Assembly (NCBI RefSeq): GCF_000768695.1
Contig: NZ_AVPL01000003.1
Span: 62,001-126,000, forward strand
Length of the DNA stretch: 64,000 bases
Reading direction: 5' to 3'
Source: Knoellia aerolata DSM 18566
GTDB lineage: Bacteria > Actinomycetota > Actinomycetes > Actinomycetales > Dermatophilaceae
The stretch's first letter is position 1; every line of letters starts with the position of its first letter. This document shows positions 41,705 through 52,227 of this stretch, piece by piece. A program made the position numbers and the translations under genes. Under the pieces are notes generated by a model, which searched no databases, was not told the DNA's origin, and worked only from the letters and a program-made list of their open reading frames with translations.

Positions 41705-43465
41705 GTGAGTGACGAGAACATGACCACCGAAGAGCCCGAGCAGCCGACCTTCTCCGACCTCGGTCTGGACGACCGGGTGGTGCGAGCGCTGAAGGACATC
41801 GGCTACGAGACCCCCTCCCCGATCCAGGCGATGACGATCCCCGGTCTGCTCGCCGGGCGGCACGTCGTGGGGCTGGCGCAGACGGGGACGGGCAAGACCG
41901 CCGCGTTCGCGCTGCCGATCCTCAGCCGGCTCGACCTCAAGCAGAAGACGCCGCAAGCCCTCGTCCTCGCCCCGACCCGTGAGCTCGCGCTCCAGGTGTG
42001 TGAGGCCTTCGAGAAGTACGCGTCGCGCATGCCCGGCGTCCACGTCCTGCCCGTCTACGGCGGCCAGGGCTACGGGGTCCAGCTGAGCGCGCTGCGCCGA
42101 GGCGTCCACATCGTCGTGGGCACCCCCGGACGCATCATGGACCACCTCGAGAAGGGCACCCTCGACCTGTCGGAGCTGCGCTTCCTCGTGCTCGACGAGG
42201 CCGACGAGATGCTCAAGATGGGCTTCGCCGAGGACGTCGAGACGATCCTGGCCGACACCCCGGCGGAGAAGCACGTCGCCCTGTTCTCCGCGACGATGCC
42301 CTCGCAGATCCGCCGGATCTCGAAGAAGTACCTCACCGACGCCCTCGAGATCACCGTCGAGCGCAAGGCGACGACCACGCCCAACATCACCCAGCGCTAC
42401 CTCATCGTGTCGTACCCGCAGAAGGTCGACGCCCTGACGCGCATCCTCGAGGTCGAGAACTTCGAGGGGATGATCGTCTTCGTCCGCACCAAGAACGAGA
42501 CCGAGATGCTCGCGGAGAAGCTGCGCGCCCGAGGGTTCTCGGCCGCGGCCATCAACGGCGACGTCGCCCAGGTGCAGCGCGAGCGGACCGTGGCCCAGCT
42601 CAAGTCGGGCAAGCTCGACATCCTCGTCGCCACCGACGTCGCGGCCCGTGGCCTCGACGTCGAGCGGATCAGCCACGTCGTCAACTACGACATCCCCACC
42701 GACACCGAGTCCTACGTGCACCGCATCGGCCGCACGGGACGCGCCGGGCGCAGTGGCGACGCGATCTCCTTCGTCACGCCGCGCGAGCGCTACCTGCTCA
42801 AGGCGATCGAGAAGGCGACGCGCACGACCCTCACCGAGATGCCGCTGCCGACGGTCGAGGACATCAACGCCACCCGACTGGTCCGCCTCGACGACCGGAT
42901 CACGACGGCGCTGGGCTCGAGCGAGCTCGACGAGTACCGCGACGTCATCGCCCACTACGTCCGTGAGCACGACGTCCCGGAGGCCGATGTGGCCGCCGCG
43001 CTGGCGATCGTCCTCCAGGGCGACGAGCCGATGCTCCTCGAGCCCGAGCCGGTGCGCCCCCCGCGGCGCGACCGGGACGACCGGGGACCCAGCCGGGACC
43101 GCGACGACCGCGGCGGCGGCAGGTTCGACCGCTCCGGTGGTGGCGCGCGCGGCGAGCGCGGGTCGCGTGGCTCGTCCGGGCCGATGGCGACCTACCGCAT
43201 CGCCGTCGGGCGCCGGCACAAGGTCGAGCCCCGCCAGATCGTCGGCGCGCTGGCCAACGAGGGCGGGCTCGGCCGGCAGGACTTCGGTCACATCGACATC
43301 CGCGCCGACCACTCCCTGGTCGAGCTGCCCGCGACGCTCCCGCCGGGCACCGAGGCGAAGCTGCGCGGCACCCGGATCTCGGGCCAGCTCATCGAGCTCA
43401 CCGAGTCGCGGGAGCGCAGCAGCCGCCCGGAGAAGAAACCGCACCGCAAGGGCCCGCGCGACTGA
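41705..43465 (+). CDS. deaD: DEAD-box RNA helicase (CsdA/DeaD type)
   Basis: A 586-residue ATP-dependent RNA helicase. Motifs in order: Q motif FSDLGLDDRVV to SPIQ, Walker A AQTGTGKT (about 60), PTRELALQ, DEAD in VLDEADEM (about 166), SAT in LFSATMPSQI, VATDVAARGLDVERI and HRIGRTGRAGR (about 342). An Arg/Gly/Asp-rich linker (about 455-492) joins a DbpA/CsdA-type RNA-binding domain (TYRIAVGRRHKVEPRQIVGA to the C-terminus). Likely roles are ribosome assembly and RNA decay, especially in the cold. Monocistronic. Confidence 0.93.
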   Translation: MSDENMTTEEPEQPTFSDLGLDDRVVRALKDIGYETPSPIQAMTIPGLLAGRHVVGLAQTGTGKTAAFALPILSRLDLKQKTPQALVLAPTRELALQVCEAFEKYASRMPGVHVLPVYGGQGYGVQLSALRRGVHIVVGTPGRIMDHLEKGTLDLSELRFLVLDEADEMLKMGFAEDVETILADTPAEKHVALFSATMPSQIRRISKKYLTDALEITVERKATTTPNITQRYLIVSYPQKVDALTRILEVENFEGMIVFVRTKNETEMLAEKLRARGFSAAAINGDVAQVQRERTVAQLKSGKLDILVATDVAARGLDVERISHVVNYDIPTDTESYVHRIGRTGRAGRSGDAISFVTPRERYLLKAIEKATRTTLTEMPLPTVEDINATRLVRLDDRITTALGSSELDEYRDVIAHYVREHDVPEADVAAALAIVLQGDEPMLLEPEPVRPPRRDRDDRGPSRDRDDRGGGRFDRSGGGARGERGSRGSSGPMATYRIAVGRRHKVEPRQIVGALANEGGLGRQDFGHIDIRADHSLVELPATLPPGTEAKLRGTRISGQLIELTESRERSSRPEKKPHRKGPRD

Positions 43466-43565
43466 CCCGAAGGTGTCGTATCCGGGGGAGCCCGTTCGTG
43501 GAGAGGATGAACGACACCACAGGCGCCACCCGGGCCGCCGGTCGCTCACCCGGAGGAGAACCACC

Positions 43566-43913
43566 ATGACCCAGTACCTGCTCTCGGTCCACGGCTCCGT
43601 CGACGACGAGACGCCCACGGACGAGGTCGTCCAGCAGATGTACGCGGACGTCGGCCGCTTCAACGACAAGGTCCGCGAGGCCGGGAAGTGGGTCTTCGCC
43701 GGCGGCCTCGAGCCCATCACGACCGCCACGACGGTCGACGCGACCGGTGAGCGCCCGACCGTCACCGACGGTCCCTACTCGGAGGCCAAGGAGTTCCTCG
43801 GTGGCTTCTGGGTCATCGAGGCCGCCGACCTCGACGAGGCCCTCCAGTGGGCGAAGGAGGGCTCCGCCGCGTGCGGCGGCCCGGTCGAGGTCCGCCCCTT
43901 CAACCCTGCCTGA
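43566..43913 (+). CDS. YCII/DGPF-domain protein
   Basis: A 115-residue YCII-related protein with the characteristic TVTDGPYSEAKEFLGGFWVI (about 60-79) and EALQWAKEGSAACGGPVEVRP. DGPF-type proteins are repeatedly encoded next to ECF42-type sigma factors, as here (7 bp apart). A strong GGAGGAGA site precedes ATG. The molecular role is unknown; it is probably a partner or target of the sigma factor. Confidence 0.88.
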   Translation: MTQYLLSVHGSVDDETPTDEVVQQMYADVGRFNDKVREAGKWVFAGGLEPITTATTVDATGERPTVTDGPYSEAKEFLGGFWVIEAADLDEALQWAKEGSAACGGPVEVRPFNPA

Positions 43914-43920
43914 CCCACGC

Positions 43921-45195
43921 GTGGGATCCGAGGACACCTCGCCCGTCCTCGGCGCGGACGCCGTCGCCACGGTCGTCCGCGCCGAGTACGGACGCGTCGT
44001 CGCCGGGCTCATCCGTCGCTTCGGTGACATCCAGCTCGCCGAGGACGCTCTCGGTGAGGCGATCGTCATCGCGCTGGAGCGGTGGCCGCGTGACGGTGTC
44101 CCACCCAACCCCGCCGGGTGGCTCACCACCACGGCGAGCCGCAAGGCACTGGACCACCTGCGCCGCGAACGCGTCCGGGACGAGAAGTACGCCGAGGCCG
44201 CCATGCTCACCGACGACACACCCCCGGAGCCCACCGGTCCGGTGAAGGACGACCGGCTCCGGCTCATCTTCACCTGCTGCCACCCGGCCCTGGCCGAGCC
44301 GGCGCGGGTCGCGCTCACCCTGCGCCTGCTCGGGGGGCTCACCGTCGCCGAGATCGCGTCCGCGTTCCTCGTGCCCGAGACGACGATGGCGCAGCGGATC
44401 ACCCGGGCCAAGGCGAAGATCGCCACGGCGCGCATCCCCTACCGCGTCCCGGGCCCCGACGACGTGGCCGACCGCCTCGACGCGGTGCTCGCCGTGCTCT
44501 ACCTCGTCCACAACGAGGGCTACCTCAGCCGGGGCGGGGAGTCCGCCGACCGCGAGGACCTCGCCCTCGAGGCCATCCGGCTCACCCGGGCGCTGCGGTC
44601 GCTGGCCGGTGACATCGGCTCGCCTCCGGAGGTCGACGGGCTGCTGGCCCTCATGCTGCTCAGCCAGGCCCGGCGGCCCGCCCGCATCGACGACGCCGGC
44701 CGCCTCGTCACGCTCGACGAGCAGGACCGCGCCCGGTGGGACACGGGGCTCATCGACGAGGGGCACGCCCTCGTGCGTGAGTGCCTGCGGCGCGGGGCAC
44801 CCGGTCCGTACCAGATCCAGGCGGCGATCCAGGCCGTCCACACGGACGCCCGCGACGTGTCGCTGACAGACTGGGGGCAGGTCGTGGCCCTCTACGACCA
44901 GTTGCTCCGGCTGCGCCCCTCTCCCGTCGTCGCGCTCAACCGGGCGGTCGCCCTGGCCGAGCTCGACGGGCCACAGGTCGCCCTGGCCGTCGTCGACGAA
45001 CTCGAGCTCACGGCATACGCCCCCTGGCACGCGACCCGCGCGGACCTGCTCCGCCGCCTCGGCCGGGACGACGACGCCGGACGGGCGTATGCCGCCGCGA
45101 TCGCGACCACACCGAACCCTGCCGAGCGTGCGTGGCTGGCCTCACGACGCGACCGCCTCGGTCACGGGTGGGGCGAGGGCCCGGGGACTCCCTAG
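43921..45195 (+). CDS. ECF42-type sigma factor with C-terminal extension
   Basis: A 424-residue sigma-70-family regulator. Sigma region 2 (IRRFGDIQLAEDALGEAIVI, about 35) and region 4 (LRLLGGLTVAEIASAFLVPE to MAQRITRAK, about 135) are followed by a roughly 230-residue TPR-like helical extension (such as AVLAVLYLVHNEGYLSRGGE and NRAVALAELDGPQVALAVVD). TCCHPAL (about 120) is a hallmark of the group. No anti-sigma gene is adjacent, and the extension may serve as the sensor. GTG 43921 follows the YCII gene by 7 bp. Signal unknown. Confidence 0.88.
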   Translation: MGSEDTSPVLGADAVATVVRAEYGRVVAGLIRRFGDIQLAEDALGEAIVIALERWPRDGVPPNPAGWLTTTASRKALDHLRRERVRDEKYAEAAMLTDDTPPEPTGPVKDDRLRLIFTCCHPALAEPARVALTLRLLGGLTVAEIASAFLVPETTMAQRITRAKAKIATARIPYRVPGPDDVADRLDAVLAVLYLVHNEGYLSRGGESADREDLALEAIRLTRALRSLAGDIGSPPEVDGLLALMLLSQARRPARIDDAGRLVTLDEQDRARWDTGLIDEGHALVRECLRRGAPGPYQIQAAIQAVHTDARDVSLTDWGQVVALYDQLLRLRPSPVVALNRAVALAELDGPQVALAVVDELELTAYAPWHATRADLLRRLGRDDDAGRAYAAAIATTPNPAERAWLASRRDRLGHGWGEGPGTP

Positions 45196-45198
45196 ACT
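45193..45198 (+). promoter_or_regulatory. -10 box (TAGACT) of gltX
   Basis: TAGACT lies 9 nt before the gltX ATG, inside the 3' end of the sigma-factor gene. Confidence 0.5.
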
Positions 45199-45207
45199 CG
45201 GGGCACC

Positions 45208-46737
<1,530 letters not shown>

Positions 46738-46766
46738 GGTCACGACCGGCCGGACTTCCGGGCGAT

Positions 46767-46795
46767 TTGGGCGCGAGGAGGTCGGACGGTAGTAT
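46767..46795 (+). promoter_or_regulatory. Promoter of tRNA-Gln (TTGGGC-17-TAGTAT)
   Basis: -35 TTGGGC (46767-46772), 17-bp spacer, -10 TAGTAT (46790-46795). The predicted start is about 50 nt before the mature tRNA-Gln. Confidence 0.5.
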
Positions 46796-46853
46796 CGCTC
46801 CTCGGTTCACCGGTGCAGGTGGTCCTCGGACCGCAGCACCAGTGATACCCCCT

Positions 46854-46925
46854 TGGGGTATGGTGTAATTGGCAACACTACGGTTTCTGGTACCGTCATT
46901 CTAGGTTCGAGTCCTGGTACCCCAG
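46854..46925 (+). tRNA. tRNA-Gln (CTG anticodon)
   Basis: A 72-nt cloverleaf. The acceptor TGGGGTA pairs with TACCCCA, discriminator G, T-arm GGTTCGAGTCC. Anticodon CTG is at 46887-46889 in the loop TTCTGGT. The 3' CCA is not encoded. It follows gltX, whose product probably glutamylates it before amidation. Confidence 0.95.
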
Positions 46926-46955
46926 CAAGGTCAATGCCCCTGTGGCATAGGCCAA

Positions 46956-46985
46956 TTCGAAGATCTCACCGTTCTGCGGTAGTCT
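46956..46985 (+). promoter_or_regulatory. Candidate promoter of tRNA-Glu (TTCGAA-18-TAGTCT)
   Basis: TTCGAA (46956-46961) and TAGTCT (46980-46985) are 18 bp apart in the 100-bp gap between the two tRNAs. Confidence 0.4.
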
Positions 46986-47025
46986 TCAGACCGCTGTCCG
47001 GGCTCGACCCGACCAGCACGGCTAG

Positions 47026-47098
47026 GGCCCCGTTGTGTAGCGGCCTAGCACGCCGCCCTCTCACGGCGGTAGCGCGGGTTCGAATCCCGTCGGGGCTA
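47026..47098 (+). tRNA. tRNA-Glu (CTC anticodon)
   Basis: A 73-nt cloverleaf. The acceptor GGCCCCG pairs with CGGGGCT (terminal G-U), anticodon stem CCGCC/GGCGG, anticodon CTC at 47060-47062, T-arm GGGTTCGAATCCC. The CCA end is encoded at 47099-47101, unlike the adjacent tRNA-Gln. Confidence 0.96.
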
Positions 47099-47105
47099 CC
47101 AGCAT

Positions 47106-47142
47106 GGAAGTCCCCGTCACCTCACCGGTGACGGGGACTTCC
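47106..47142. terminator. Bidirectional terminator between tRNA-Glu and IclR gene
   Basis: GGAAGTCCCCGTCACC and its exact complement (47127-47142) form a 16-bp stem with a five-base loop, just after the tRNA CCA and 20 bp from the end of the convergent IclR gene. Confidence 0.85.
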
Positions 47143-47162
47143 TCATGTGCAGGGTGCGTCGG

Positions 47163-47906
47163 TCAGGCGGAGTGCTGCTCCTCGGCCGTCTTCGCGTGGC
47201 GGGCGAGGACCTCGGTGAGCTTGTTGGCTCCGGCGATGACGGTGGCGGCGTGCAGTCGACCGGGCTGGCGCGAGAGCCGCTCGATGGGACCGGAGATGGA
47301 CACGGCGGCGATGACGCGGCCCGAGGGGGAGCGGACCGGGGCGGAGACGGACGCGACGCCCGCTTCACGCTCCCCGACGCTCTGGGCCCACCCGCGACGG
47401 CGCACGCCCGAGAGGGTGGTCGCGTTGAAGGCAGCACCCTGGAGCCCGCGGTGCAGACGGTCCGGCTCCTCCCAGGCGAGGAGGACCTGGGCCGCGGAGC
47501 CGGCGAGCATCGTCAGGCTGGCGCCGATCGGGATGGAGTCGCGCAGCCCCACGGGACGCTCGGCGGCCGACACGCAGATGCGGTGCTCGCCCTGGCGGCG
47601 GAACAGCTGGGCGCTCTCGTTGGTGTGGTCGCGCAGCGCGCCGAGGACCGGGCCGGCTGCGGCGAGCAGGCGGTCCTCGCCCGCCGCGGCGGCCAGCTCA
47701 CCGAGACGCGGGCCGAGCACGAAGCGCCCCTGCATGTCCCGTCCGACGAGGCGGTGGTGCTCCAGCGCCACCGCGAGGCGGTGGGCCGTCGGGCGGGCCA
47801 GGCCGGTCGCCGTGACGAGCTGGGCGAGGGTCGAGGGACCGGCCTCGAGGGCGCTCAAGACGATGGCGGCCTTGTCGAGCACGCCGACGCCACTGGTGTT
47901 GTCCAT
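47163..47906 (-). CDS. IclR-family regulator (NdgR/LtbR type)
   Basis: A 247-residue IclR regulator: N-terminal winged helix (VLDKAAIVLSALEAGPSTLA, then LVTATGLARPTAHRLAVALE, residues 7-48) and C-terminal effector-binding domain (about 75-247, SIPIGASLTMLAGSAAQVLL; VSAPVRSPSGRVIAAVSISG). Divergent transcription from leuCD is the hallmark of NdgR (Streptomyces) and LtbR (Corynebacterium), which control leucine and related amino-acid genes, so that role is likely here. ATG 47906 is preferred because the extra 7 upstream residues are not family-like. No clear palindrome was found in the 133-bp divergent gap. Confidence 0.88.
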   Translation of the reverse strand: MDNTSGVGVLDKAAIVLSALEAGPSTLAQLVTATGLARPTAHRLAVALEHHRLVGRDMQGRFVLGPRLGELAAAAGEDRLLAAAGPVLGALRDHTNESAQLFRRQGEHRICVSAAERPVGLRDSIPIGASLTMLAGSAAQVLLAWEEPDRLHRGLQGAAFNATTLSGVRRRGWAQSVGEREAGVASVSAPVRSPSGRVIAAVSISGPIERLSRQPGRLHAATVIAGANKLTEVLARHAKTAEEQHSA

Positions 47907-48039
47907 GTCTTGATACTGCCGTCCCAAGCCGTGAGACGCAAGTCCTGGCGCGTGGGGCGCGTGCGAACCTCGGATGGAGCGACGTCGACCGTGCTGCGCG
48001 CGGCGACGACACAGAACCCGTTTCCTGGAGGTGTTGGCC

Positions 48040-49479
48040 GTGGGCAGGACCCTGGCAGAGAAGGTGTGGGACGCACACGTCGTGCGTCAGGGTGAGGGCG
48101 AGCCGGACCTGCTCTACATCGACCTCCACCTGCTCCACGAGGTGACGAGTCCGCAGGCCTTCGACGGGCTGCGGCTCTCCGGCCGACCGGTGCGCCGCAC
48201 CGACCTCACCCTGGCGACCGAGGACCACAACGTCCCCACCACCCCCGGACCGATCACCGACCCGATCAGCCTCACCCAGGTGCACACGCTCCGGCGCAAC
48301 TGCGAGGAGTTCGGCATCCGGCTCTACCCGATGGGGGACGCCGAGCAGGGGATCGTGCACGTCGTCGGCCCGCAGCTCGGGCTCACCCAGCCCGGCATGA
48401 CGGTCGTCTGCGGCGACAGCCACACCTCGACCCACGGGGCGTTCGGTGCGCTCGCGTTCGGCATCGGCACGTCCGAGGTCGAGCACGTCCTCGCGACCCA
48501 GACGCTCCCGCTCAAGCCGTTCCGCACGATGGCCATCACCGTCGACGGCGAGCTCGCCGACGGCGTCTCGTCCAAGGACATCGTGCTCGCCGTCATCGCC
48601 AAGATCGGCACCGGCGGTGGTCAGGGCTACGTGCTCGAGTTCCGCGGCAGCGCGATCCGGGCCCTCTCCATGGAGGGGCGGATGACCGTCTGCAACATGT
48701 CGATCGAGGCGGGCGCCCGCGCCGGCATGATCGCCCCCGACGAGACGACCTTCGCGTACCTCGAGGGCCGCGACCACGCTCCCCGCGGTGAGGACTGGGA
48801 CGCTGCGGTGGCCAGCTGGCGCGAGCTGCACACCGACGAGGACGCCGAGTTCGACGCGGAGGTCGTCATCGACGCCTCCGAGCTCACCCCGTTCGTCACC
48901 TGGGGGACCAACCCGGGGCAGGGCGCCCCGTTGAGCCACAGCGTGCCGGACCCGGCGACGATGGACGACACCGAGCGCCAGTCCGCCGAGCGGGCCCTCG
49001 AGTACATGGGGCTCGTCGCCGGGACGCCGCTGCGCCGGATCGCCATCGACACCGTCTTCGTCGGCTCGTGCACCAACGGCCGGATCGAGGACCTCCGCGC
49101 GGCCGCCGCCGTGGTCAAGGGGCGCCGGGTCGCCGACGGCGTCCGCATGCTCGTCGTGCCGGGATCGGCCCGGGTGCGGCTCCAGGCCGAGGCCGAGGGC
49201 CTCGACACGGTCTTCACCGAGGCCGGCGCGGAGTGGCGCCTCCCCGGGTGCTCGATGTGCCTGGCGATGAACCCCGACAAGCTGGCGCCGGGGGAGCGCA
49301 GCGCGTCGACCTCCAACCGCAACTTCGAGGGCCGCCAGGGCAAGGGTGGCCGCACCCACCTCGTCAGCCCGCTCGTCGCCGCTGCCACCGCCGTGCGGGG
49401 CACGCTGTCCAGCCCGTCCGACCTCGAGCCGCTCGAACCGCTCGTGCCGGCAGCCGACCTCGCCCACCAGGAGGCCTGA
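48040..49479 (+). CDS. leuC: 3-isopropylmalate dehydratase large subunit
   Basis: A 479-residue aconitase-family subunit. The three [4Fe-4S] cysteines lie in [12 protein letters not shown] (about 344) and [13 protein letters not shown] (about 404 and 407). N-terminal DHNVPTT (about 70) and [20 protein letters not shown] (about 125) are also conserved. With LeuD it isomerises 2- to 3-isopropylmalate and, given CimA, probably citramalate to 3-methylmalate. GTG 48040 has GGAG 9 nt upstream; TTG 48034 is less likely. leuD starts 1 bp after its stop. Confidence 0.96.
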   Translation: MGRTLAEKVWDAHVVRQGEGEPDLLYIDLHLLHEVTSPQAFDGLRLSGRPVRRTDLTLATEDHNVPTTPGPITDPISLTQVHTLRRNCEEFGIRLYPMGDAEQGIVHVVGPQLGLTQPGMTVVCGDSHTSTHGAFGALAFGIGTSEVEHVLATQTLPLKPFRTMAITVDGELADGVSSKDIVLAVIAKIGTGGGQGYVLEFRGSAIRALSMEGRMTVCNMSIEAGARAGMIAPDETTFAYLEGRDHAPRGEDWDAAVASWRELHTDEDAEFDAEVVIDASELTPFVTWGTNPGQGAPLSHSVPDPATMDDTERQSAERALEYMGLVAGTPLRRIAIDTVFVGSCTNGRIEDLRAAAAVVKGRRVADGVRMLVVPGSARVRLQAEAEGLDTVFTEAGAEWRLPGCSMCLAMNPDKLAPGERSASTSNRNFEGRQGKGGRTHLVSPLVAAATAVRGTLSSPSDLEPLEPLVPAADLAHQEA

Positions 49480-49480
49480 C

Positions 49481-50068
49481 GTGGACGCCTTCACGACCCA
49501 CACCGGCACCGGCGTCCCGCTGCGACGCAGCAACGTCGACACCGACCAGATCATCCCCGCGGAGTACCTCAAGCGGGTGACCAAGTCCGGCTTCGAGGAC
49601 GGCCTGTTCGCGGCCTGGCGCAAGGACGAGACCTTCATCCTCAACGACCCGACGTATGCCGCGGGCTCGATCCTCGTCGCAGGTCCCGACTTCGGGACGG
49701 GCAGCTCCCGAGAGCACGCCGTCTGGGCGCTGATGAACTACGGCTTCCGGGTCGTCGTCTCGTCGCGCTTCGCCGACATCTTCCGGGGCAACAGCGGCAA
49801 GGCCGGGCTGCTCACGGCCCAGTGCAGCCAGGACGACGTCGAGCTCCTCTGGAAGCTGCTCGAGAACGAGCCGGGGACGTCGGTGACCGTGGACCTGGTG
49901 AGCCGGACCATCACGGCCGGCGACGTCGTCGCGGCCTTCGACGTCGACGAGTACACCCGCTGGCGCCTGCTCGAGGGTCTGGACGACATCTCGCTCACGC
50001 TGCGTCACGAGCCGGACATCACGGCATACGAGCAGCTCCGACCGGCGTGGAAGCCGGTCACCGGCTGA
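49481..50068 (+). CDS. leuD: 3-isopropylmalate dehydratase small subunit
   Basis: A 195-residue swivel-domain partner of LeuC. Motifs [16 protein letters not shown] (about 18), [18 protein letters not shown] (about 67) and [18 protein letters not shown] (about 90) are intact. GTG start 1 bp after leuC with GGAGGC upstream, so the subunits are coupled. Confidence 0.96.
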   Translation: MDAFTTHTGTGVPLRRSNVDTDQIIPAEYLKRVTKSGFEDGLFAAWRKDETFILNDPTYAAGSILVAGPDFGTGSSREHAVWALMNYGFRVVVSSRFADIFRGNSGKAGLLTAQCSQDDVELLWKLLENEPGTSVTVDLVSRTITAGDVVAAFDVDEYTRWRLLEGLDDISLTLRHEPDITAYEQLRPAWKPVTG

Positions 50069-50130
50069 CCGCTTGCCGCGACACGCCGTGTGGGAGTGGG
50101 GAGTTCACGCGGCCACGCGCCCGACCTTCC

Positions 50131-50154
50131 TGTGACGCATGTGACTGTTGTGAC
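50131..50154 (+). repeat. TGTGAC tandem triplet, 9-bp period
   Basis: TGTGAC occurs at 50131, 50140 and 50149, each followed by three variable bases. It lies in the 388-bp leuD-hupB gap (50069-50456), which otherwise holds no gene and presumably carries the hupB promoter. Function unknown. Confidence 0.4.
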
Positions 50155-50456
50155 TCGCATGTTGCGCGGTCCGACCCATCTCGTCGGGGGGTCCGGGTCG
50201 GGCCGTTCCCGTGAAAACTGTTGCAGCACAGAGGAACTGGTGATTCTGCGTCCCCATTCAAGCGCCGATGCCAGCGACGGCACGGTCCACGGTCGCGGGG
50301 CGGGCGTCGGTCCGAAACTCCATGTGGGACAACGGAAACCGACCAAGAGGTGATGGACTCACCTCCCGGCTCGGCCTACCGTCGACTCAGGACAGGCACT
50401 CGTCTGGTCCACACACATCGTCGGGTCGGTCCCGGCGGCAGACCGATGGAGAGACA

Positions 50457-51194
50457 GTGAACAAGGGAGAACTCGTCCGGGAGCTCGAGAAGCGTCTCGG
50501 CAGCCGCAAGGCAGCGACCGAGGCCCTCGATGCGGTCCTCGACACGATCGTCCGCGAGGTCACCAAGGGCGGCAAGGTCGGCATCACCGGCTTCGGCACG
50601 TTCGACCGGGCAGAGCGCGCCGCGCGCACCGGCCGCAACCCGCGCTCGGGAGCCAGCGTCCGCATCCCGAAGTCGAAGGCCCCCCGCTTCCGCGCCGGCG
50701 CTGCGTTCAAGGCGTACGTCAAGAAGCCCTCCACCCTTCCGAAGGCGTCCCCGGCAGCCCAGCGGGCGAGCGCGGGCACGGCGGCCACCAAGGCGGCCGC
50801 ACCCGTCAAGAAGGCCGCCACCGCGACCAGGACGGTGGCCAAGAAGGCGAGCGCCACCTCGACGGCAGCAGCCAAGAAGGCGACCACGGCCGCGTCGACC
50901 GCCACCAAGGCCACGGCCAAGAAGGCGAGCACGACCAAGGCGACGGCGACCAAGGCCGCGACCAAGGCGACCCCGGCCAAGACCGCCTCCAAGAAGGCCC
51001 CGGCGACGAAGGCGGCCGCCACGTCAGCGCGCAAGACCTCCGCGGCCGCGACGCCGGCCAGGAAGACCGCGACCGCCAAGACCGCGACCGCGAGGACCGC
51101 GACCACGAAGACGGCGGCGAAGAAGGCTCCGGCGGCCACGAGCACCGCCAAGACCGCGGCGAAGAAGTCGACGGCCAAGAAGTCGACGCGCTGA
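50457..51194 (+). CDS. hupB: HU-like nucleoid protein with Lys/Ala-rich tail (HupB type)
   Basis: A 245-residue two-part protein. Residues 1-90 are an HU core (ELVRELEKRLGSRKAATEAL; GGKVGITGFGTFDRAERAAR; RTGRNPRSGASVRIPKSKAP). From about residue 100 it is a histone H1-like tail of Lys/Ala/Thr repeats (units such as TAAKKAT, KAPATKAA and TAKKSTR), as in mycobacterial and Streptomyces HupB/HupS. It should compact the chromosome and bind DNA non-specifically. GTG 50457 has GGAGAG upstream. The position downstream of leuD is conserved in actinobacteria. Confidence 0.93.
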   Translation: MNKGELVRELEKRLGSRKAATEALDAVLDTIVREVTKGGKVGITGFGTFDRAERAARTGRNPRSGASVRIPKSKAPRFRAGAAFKAYVKKPSTLPKASPAAQRASAGTAATKAAAPVKKAATATRTVAKKASATSTAAAKKATTAASTATKATAKKASTTKATATKAATKATPAKTASKKAPATKAAATSARKTSAAATPARKTATAKTATARTATTKTAAKKAPAATSTAKTAAKKSTAKKSTR

Positions 51195-51209
51195 CGCGTC
51201 CTGCACTGC

Positions 51210-51243
51210 AGAAGGGCCGGCGCCTCACGGTGCCGGCCCTTCT
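51210..51243 (+). terminator. hupB terminator
   Basis: AGAAGGGCCGGC-GCC pairs with GGT-GCCGGCCCTTCT around TCAC, about 15 bp. It also separates hupB from the convergent small gene at 51257. Confidence 0.8.
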
Positions 51244-51256
51244 CGCTGCCCGCGGG

Positions 51257-51472
51257 TCAGCCGATCGTCTCGCCGGGGCCGATCCCGACGATCCACACCC
51301 GTGTCACGGTGGCGCCGTCCGCGGCGACGTCGACGCTGACGCGCTGCCCGGGGCGCACGTGGCGCAGGGCGCTGCCGGCGAAGACCTCGGCCGGCCAGGA
51401 CACGACCCGGCCGTCGTCGAGCAGCGCGGAGCCGGAGCCGTCCTCGGCGAAGGTGTGGATGCTCGCTTGCAC
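51257..51472 (-). CDS. Small conserved protein, cold-shock/OB-like
   Basis: A 71-residue protein with alternating beta-strand pattern (MQASIHTFAEDGSGSALLDD, VVSWPAEVFAGSALRHVRPG, QRVSVDVAADGATVTRVWIV). It resembles a cold-shock-like OB fold but lacks clear RNP1/RNP2 motifs. It follows cofC by 9 bp on the same strand and is probably cotranscribed. Function unknown. Confidence 0.7.
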   Translation of the reverse strand: MQASIHTFAEDGSGSALLDDGRVVSWPAEVFAGSALRHVRPGQRVSVDVAADGATVTRVWIVGIGPGETIG

Positions 51473-51481
51473 GCCCCGACG

Positions 51482-52105
51482 CTATCGTCCGAGAGCCGCG
51501 AGGGTGCGCGGCCCGACCGAGAGGTTCGCCAGGGCGTGGCGCAGCGACACCTCGTCGTCGACGTCGTGGCGCAGGCCGGGCAGGTCGAGGTCGAGACGGT
51601 GGTGGCCGAGGGCGAGGTGCCGGGCGGCGCTGCCGGGGCCGAACGCCGGCGCCGGTCCGGCTCGCCCGCTGGCCCCGAGCAGGGCGGTGCCCGTGCCCTC
51701 GGCATCGGGGACGAAGAACGTGTCGTGACGGGATCCCTCGTCCAGCACCGCCACCAGCTCGGCCTCGGTGAGGCCGGGATGGTCGCCGAGCAGGATCGCG
51801 ACCGGCCCCGCCCCCTCGGCCCTCGCCGCCCGGACGCCGGCGGTGCAGGCGGCGTCCAGACCGCCGCCGGGGTCGCCGACGACGGTGAATCCGGCCTGCG
51901 CCGCGTATGCCGTCTCGTCCGGGTCGGAGGTCACGACGAGGACGCCGGCCGGCCCGACCACGCGCGCGGCGACGGCCAGGGTGTCGTGGACGATGGCGGC
52001 GACGAGGGCGCCGTCGTCGAGGGAGCGCCGCAGCCGCGACTTCGCGCCGCGCCCGCCCTTGACGGGGACGACCAGGCGCCAGCCGGTCACGCTGGGGGAC
52101 TCCAT
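51482..52105 (-). CDS. cofC: 2-phospho-L-lactate guanylyltransferase (CofC/FbiD)
   Basis: A 207-residue nucleotidyltransferase of coenzyme F420 synthesis, which activates phospholactate or phosphoenolpyruvate with GTP. The N-terminal GT-A motif WRLVVPVKGGRGAKSRLR (about 8) binds nucleotide. GPVAILLGDHPGLTEAELVA (about 100) carries the metal Asp, and GTGTALLGASG is substrate-site sequence. The ATG has a GGAGGA site; a 49-residue longer frame overlaps plsC promoter sequence and is rejected. It indicates an F420-producing organism. Confidence 0.88.
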   Translation of the reverse strand: MESPSVTGWRLVVPVKGGRGAKSRLRRSLDDGALVAAIVHDTLAVAARVVGPAGVLVVTSDPDETAYAAQAGFTVVGDPGGGLDAACTAGVRAARAEGAGPVAILLGDHPGLTEAELVAVLDEGSRHDTFFVPDAEGTGTALLGASGRAGPAPAFGPGSAARHLALGHHRLDLDLPGLRHDVDDEVSLRHALANLSVGPRTLAALGR

Positions 52106-52227
52106 GCACCGATCCTCCACCGACGGCCCGGCAGGCTCGACAGCACCCCCGGCGGCGACCAAGATGCAGGCAGACCGCTCGGGGCCGTGCGACGATGCCG
52201 CCCGCCGCTCATCGACGAAAGGCCCGC

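Noticed and set aside
46926-47025. A third tRNA between tRNA-Gln and tRNA-Glu
   Set aside because: No acceptor or T-arm can be formed; only promoter-like boxes are seen.
47907-48039. A palindromic IclR operator or leader peptide before leuC
   Set aside because: Only weak partial dyads and no terminator or Leu-rich frame were found, so none is claimed.
50750-51190. Tandem repeats as a minisatellite or CRISPR-like array
   Set aside because: They are degenerate Lys/Ala/Thr codons of the hupB tail, with no constant repeat-spacer structure.
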